Assembly: GCA_016212825.1 (NCBI GenBank)
Contig: JACRDS010000127.1
Location: 1-44,990 of the forward strand
DNA from: Elusimicrobiota bacterium
Lineage (GTDB): Bacteria; Elusimicrobiota; Elusimicrobia; UBA1565; UBA9628
Direction of reading: 5' to 3'
Length of the DNA stretch: 44,990 nucleotides
Positions within the stretch are counted from its first letter, which is position 1. The number at the start of each line of letters is the position of its first letter. Positions 42,202 through 44,990 of this stretch are shown piece after piece. The position numbers were made by a program, and so were the translations under genes. The notes beneath the pieces were generated by a model that was given only the letters and a program-made list of their open reading frames with translations, did no database searches and was not told where the DNA came from.

Positions 42202-43280
42202 AATACCTCGACGAATACCGCGACCGCCGGGCGGCCGAGCGCTACGCCAAGCTCCTGCAGGCCCTGACCAAGGGCTCCTGGACCGTCATGGAGGTCTGCG
42301 GCGGGCAGACCCACTCCATCGTGCGCTTCGGCATCGACCAGCTCATCCCAAAGACCCTTTCTCTCGTCCACGGCCCGGGCTGCCCCGTCTGCGTCACGCC
42401 CCTGGAGCTCATCGACCGCGCCATCGCCGTCTCCCGGCGGCCCGAGGTGGTGTTCTGCTCCTTCGGCGACATGCTCCGGGTGCCCGGCTCCCAAGGCAGC
42501 CTGCTGGCCGCCCGCGCCCAGGGCGCGGACATCCGCGTGGTGTATTCCCCCCTCGACGCCGTGGCGCTGGCCCAGTCGCTCCCCGGACGGCAGGTGGTGT
42601 TCTTCGCCGTGGGCTTCGAGACCACCTCGCCCATGACCGCGATGGCGGCCAAGCAGGCCAAGACCCTCGGCCTGGCCAATTTCTCGTTGCTCGTGGCGCA
42701 CGTGCTCGTGCCCCCGGCCATGGAGGCCATCCTCTCTTCCCCCGCGAACAGGGTCCAGGGCTTCCTCGCGGCCGGGCACGTCTGCACCGTGGCCGGCTTC
42801 GCGGACTACGCGCCCCTGGCGGCCAAGTACAAAGTCCCCATCGTGGTGACCGGCTTCGAGCCCCTCGACATATTCCAGGGGCTGGCCATGCTGGTCCGCC
42901 AGCTGGAGCGCGGCACCTGCGAGGTGCAGAACCAGTACTCCCGCTCGGCGCGCGCCGCGGGCAACCAGGCCGCCATCGCCTTGGTGCGCGAGGTCTTCGA
43001 GCCCTGCCTGCGCCAGTGGCGCGGCATCGGCCCCATCCCGCAGAGCGGCCTGCGCTTCCGGCCGGCCTATGCCTCTCTCGACGCGGAGAAGCGCTTCCAG
43101 GTCGAGGCCGTGGTCGCGGCCGAACCCAAGGAATGCCTGGCTGGCGAGGTCCTGCAGGGGCTGCGCAAGCCGCACCAGTGCCCGGCCTTCGGCACCTTGT
43201 GCACCCCGGACAACCCCCTGGGCGCGCCCATGGTCTCCTCCGAGGGCGCCTGCGCCGCCTACCACAAGTACCACCGATGA
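42198..43280 (+). CDS. hypD: Hydrogenase maturation protein HypD
   Basis: 360 residues. Conserved HypD motifs: [27 protein letters not shown] (with the CGGQ and GCPVC thiols), [30 protein letters not shown], and [13 protein letters not shown]. The C-terminal Cys set ([32 protein letters not shown]) binds the [4Fe-4S] cluster. It scaffolds the iron centre with HypC, receiving cyanide from HypE. The GTG start lies in the 4-base overlap with hypC; its own stop overlaps the hypE ATG. Confidence 0.97.
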   Translation: MKYLDEYRDRRAAERYAKLLQALTKGSWTVMEVCGGQTHSIVRFGIDQLIPKTLSLVHGPGCPVCVTPLELIDRAIAVSRRPEVVFCSFGDMLRVPGSQGSLLAARAQGADIRVVYSPLDAVALAQSLPGRQVVFFAVGFETTSPMTAMAAKQAKTLGLANFSLLVAHVLVPPAMEAILSSPANRVQGFLAAGHVCTVAGFADYAPLAAKYKVPIVVTGFEPLDIFQGLAMLVRQLERGTCEVQNQYSRSARAAGNQAAIALVREVFEPCLRQWRGIGPIPQSGLRFRPAYASLDAEKRFQVEAVVAAEPKECLAGEVLQGLRKPHQCPAFGTLCTPDNPLGAPMVSSEGACAAYHKYHR

Positions 43281-44320
43281 GCAAGGACTTCAGCCTGTCC
43301 TGCCCGGTCCCGCACGCCCCCGGCGAAACGGTGACCTTGGCGCACGGCAGCGGCGGCCGCCTCATGCACCAGCTCATCGGAAGGATCTTCCTCTCCGCCT
43401 TCACGGACCCGGCCCTGCACGAGGCGCACGACGGGGCGCGCCTGGAGCCCTGCCAGGACAGGCTGGCCTTCACCACGGACTCCTTCGTGGTGCGGCCTTT
43501 GTTCTTCCCAGGAGGGGACATCGGCTCCTTGGCCGTGCACGGCACCTGCAACGACCTGGCCATGTGCGGCGCCCAGCCTATGTATCTGAGCTGCGGCTTC
43601 ATCATAGAAGAAGGCCTGGCCCTCTCCGCCTTGGACGCGGTGGCCAAGTCCATGGCCGCGGCGGCGGACGAGGTCGGGGTGCGCATCGTGACCGGCGACA
43701 CCAAGGTGGTGGAGCGCGGCAAGGGAGACGGGCTCTATCTCAACACCGCGGGCGTGGGCCGCATCGTGGCCCCGAACCCGGTGTCTCCCGACCGCGTCAA
43801 GCCCGGCCAGCTCGTCATCGTCAGCGGCGACGTGGGCGCGCACGGCGCGGCTATACTTTCCGTGCGCGAGGGGCTGAAGTTCGAGACCGCGCTCAAGAGC
43901 GACGCGGCGCACCTCTGGCCGGCGGTGCGCGAGCTCCTGGAGGCGGAGGCGGACGTGGCCTGCCTGCGCGACCTCACCCGGGGCGGCCTGGCCACGGCCC
44001 TCAACGAGATCGCCCAGAAAGCCGGCTGCGCCATCACCATAGACGAGGAGAAGGTGCCGGTGCGGCCCGAGGTGGAGGGAGCCTGCGAGATGTTCGGCCT
44101 GGACCCGCTCTACATGGCCTGCGAGGGGCGCCTGGCGGCCTTCGTGCCGCCCGACCACGGCGACCGGACTCTCGCGGCCCTGAAGGCGGCGGGGGGCTCC
44201 CCCGTGGTCATCGGGACGGTGGGCGAGAAGCCGGCCGGCGAGGTGCGACTCAAGACCCGCATCGGCGTGGAGCGGGTGCTGGACATGCTCAGCGGCGAGC
44301 AGCTGCCCCGCATCTGCTGA
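43277..44320 (+). CDS. hypE: Hydrogenase maturation protein HypE
   Basis: 347 residues. It starts [12 protein letters not shown] and then [18 protein letters not shown]; further marks are [51 protein letters not shown], and the C-terminal PRIC whose Cys carries the thiocarbamate that is dehydrated to thiocyanate. The C-terminal Cys is present, so the enzyme should be active. The ATG at 43277 is set by the ATGA overlap with hypD. The cyanide donor HypF is not in the window. Confidence 0.97.
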   Translation: MSKDFSLSCPVPHAPGETVTLAHGSGGRLMHQLIGRIFLSAFTDPALHEAHDGARLEPCQDRLAFTTDSFVVRPLFFPGGDIGSLAVHGTCNDLAMCGAQPMYLSCGFIIEEGLALSALDAVAKSMAAAADEVGVRIVTGDTKVVERGKGDGLYLNTAGVGRIVAPNPVSPDRVKPGQLVIVSGDVGAHGAAILSVREGLKFETALKSDAAHLWPAVRELLEAEADVACLRDLTRGGLATALNEIAQKAGCAITIDEEKVPVRPEVEGACEMFGLDPLYMACEGRLAAFVPPDHGDRTLAALKAAGGSPVVIGTVGEKPAGEVRLKTRIGVERVLDMLSGEQLPRIC

Positions 44321-44326
44321 CCGCCG

Positions 44327-44731
44327 ATGCTCGATGCCTACGTCATCAGCCGCATCCAGGTCCTGCTCGCGGCCTCGCTGCTGGCCGCGGGATGCCTGGT
44401 GGCCTCGAAGTTCTCGCAATCCGAATGGCGGGTGCGGCTGCCTGCGTACTTCATCCTCCTCAACCTGCTCGGCATCATCCTGGTGCGCCTTCTCCCGAGG
44501 CCGTTCAACCGGGTGTTCTTCTACATGAACCCCTGCCTGGCCTTCTCATCGGGGTTCTTCAACGCGCTCTGCCGGGCCCTGTACGACAACGGCGTCCTGC
44601 GCGGGGCCGCCTGCGGCCTCATCGTCGTTCTGGGAGAGCTGGGGCTCTCATCGCTCCTGTGGCTGGGGGCCGGCCGCGGCCTGGGCGCGATGGTCGACAA
44701 CAGGCGGCCGTCCATCGATGATGAGTTGTAG
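44327..44731 (+). CDS. Small membrane protein of unknown function
   Basis: 134 residues with about three hydrophobic segments: VLLAASLLAAGCLVA, FILLNLLGIILVRLL and CGLIVVLGELGLSSLLWLGAGRGLG. The middle part has FNRVFFYMNPCLAFSSGFFNALC, rich in aromatics and Cys. The ATG lies six bases after the hypE stop, suggesting the same transcript. I recognise no family. Being beside hypCDE, it might belong to hydrogenase assembly, but that is only position. Confidence 0.55.
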   Translation: MLDAYVISRIQVLLAASLLAAGCLVASKFSQSEWRVRLPAYFILLNLLGIILVRLLPRPFNRVFFYMNPCLAFSSGFFNALCRALYDNGVLRGAACGLIVVLGELGLSSLLWLGAGRGLGAMVDNRRPSIDDEL

Positions 44732-44990
44732 ATAAACAACCCCTCGTTGTCCCACCCGACCGGCTGGTCCCTTCTGTCTTGCCTCACACGCACGGAGCCA
44801 GGAGAGACCACTTGCGGCAGGCAGGATACGCCTCTAGGCAGCAGCTTCCCTACGCCGGCTCATCGGAGCCGGGAGGATTGATGACGCGCGAGGCCAGGAG
44901 CGCGTCGGGCTGGCCGCGGCCGAGGCCCTGCTGGCCCATTTCTCCGGCGCTTGAGAGCGTCCGCGCCGGCTTTGTGTTATCATCTCGGGA
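44732..44990. other. Intergenic region to the window edge, no supported gene
   Basis: No ORF with convincing start and codon use. One frame is open without a start from 44837 to a TGA at 44951-44953 and reads protein-like (QERVGLAAAEALLAHF), possibly the end of a decayed gene. An ATG at 44880 has GGGAGG upstream but a Trp/Pro/Arg-rich shadow composition. AGCCAGGAGAGACC (~44794-44807) resembles a B12-box but lacks the rest of that riboswitch. Confidence 0.35.
44978..44983 (+). promoter_or_regulatory. -10 (TATCAT) at the window end
   Basis: TTTGTGTTATCAT, an extended -10. Six bases (CTCGGG) follow and base 44990 is an A, so by the window's recurring spacing the next gene should start with ATG at 44990. 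Confidence 0.4.

Noticed and set aside
44736-44750. Terminator after the last membrane-protein gene (ACAAC/GTTGT stem)
   Set aside because: Five-base stem with no T-run; too weak to call.
44794-44807. Cobalamin riboswitch (B12-box-like AGCCAGGAGAGACC)
   Set aside because: Two extra bases interrupt the box and the other conserved riboswitch segments are not found upstream.
44880-44990. ORF from ATG 44880 with GGGAGG upstream
   Set aside because: Trp/Pro/Arg/Cys-rich composition typical of a shadow frame, and a promoter-like element lies inside it.

Overview
The window is a high-GC, gene-dense bacterial chromosome segment with almost no intergenic space. Many neighbouring genes overlap by 4 bases (ATGA or GTGA). 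I see no rRNA, tRNA, intact transposase or CRISPR array. Several features suggest, without proving, a member of the Elusimicrobiota or a related little-cultured phylum. These are a secreted protein ending in a FlgD-like/sorting-type beta domain, Ala/Val-rich exported N-termini, and housekeeping genes (valS, era, nusB, ligA, speA) scattered among glycan, hydrogenase-maturation and radical-SAM genes. A marker-gene tree would settle the taxonomy.

Layout. 1-1284: the end of a tandem-repeat fibre-like protein and a small secreted protein. 1277-8900 (minus): an overlapping run SPFH protein > hemW > PIN-PhoH ATPase > valS > secreted protein > squalene/phytoene synthase family enzyme. 8983-10956: YceI, an HD hydrolase and a methyltransferase. 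10953-19173: surface-glycan genes (YfhO-like membrane protein, GT4, DegT aminotransferase, B12-binding radical SAM enzyme, GT2 polyprenyl-phosphate glycosyltransferase, and a second multi-pass membrane protein). 19154-32147: era, speA, a TPR protein, an ABC-2 exporter, nusB-ligA, a metallophosphoesterase, a PurH homologue with altered catalytic motifs, and an LspA-like membrane protein with a long extra N-terminus.

32249-38042 (minus) is the most interesting region. It is a tightly packed operon: polyprenyl diphosphate synthase > PqqD-like protein > radical SAM > UbiA-family prenyltransferase > radical SAM > 39-residue peptide > radical SAM > small lipoprotein. The peptide (33720-33839) has its own Shine-Dalgarno site and carries W-x2-P and a Tyr at the same spacing from each other and from the C-terminus as in PqqA. 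I read this as a candidate peptide-modification pathway combined with prenyl-tail synthesis, possibly for a lipid-anchored peptide-derived cofactor. That role is inference. 38075-39836 is a mobile scrap zone: a broken VapBC, an intact HigBA-type pair, an orphan RHS core fragment and a small secreted ORF. 39843-44731 carries kbl, proline dehydrogenase, hypC-hypD-hypE and an unknown membrane protein.

Across the window, many operon-first genes have a -10-like hexamer exactly 6 or 7 bases before the start codon and no Shine-Dalgarno site, which suggests leaderless transcription. Internal operon genes instead use Shine-Dalgarno sites or stop/start overlaps.
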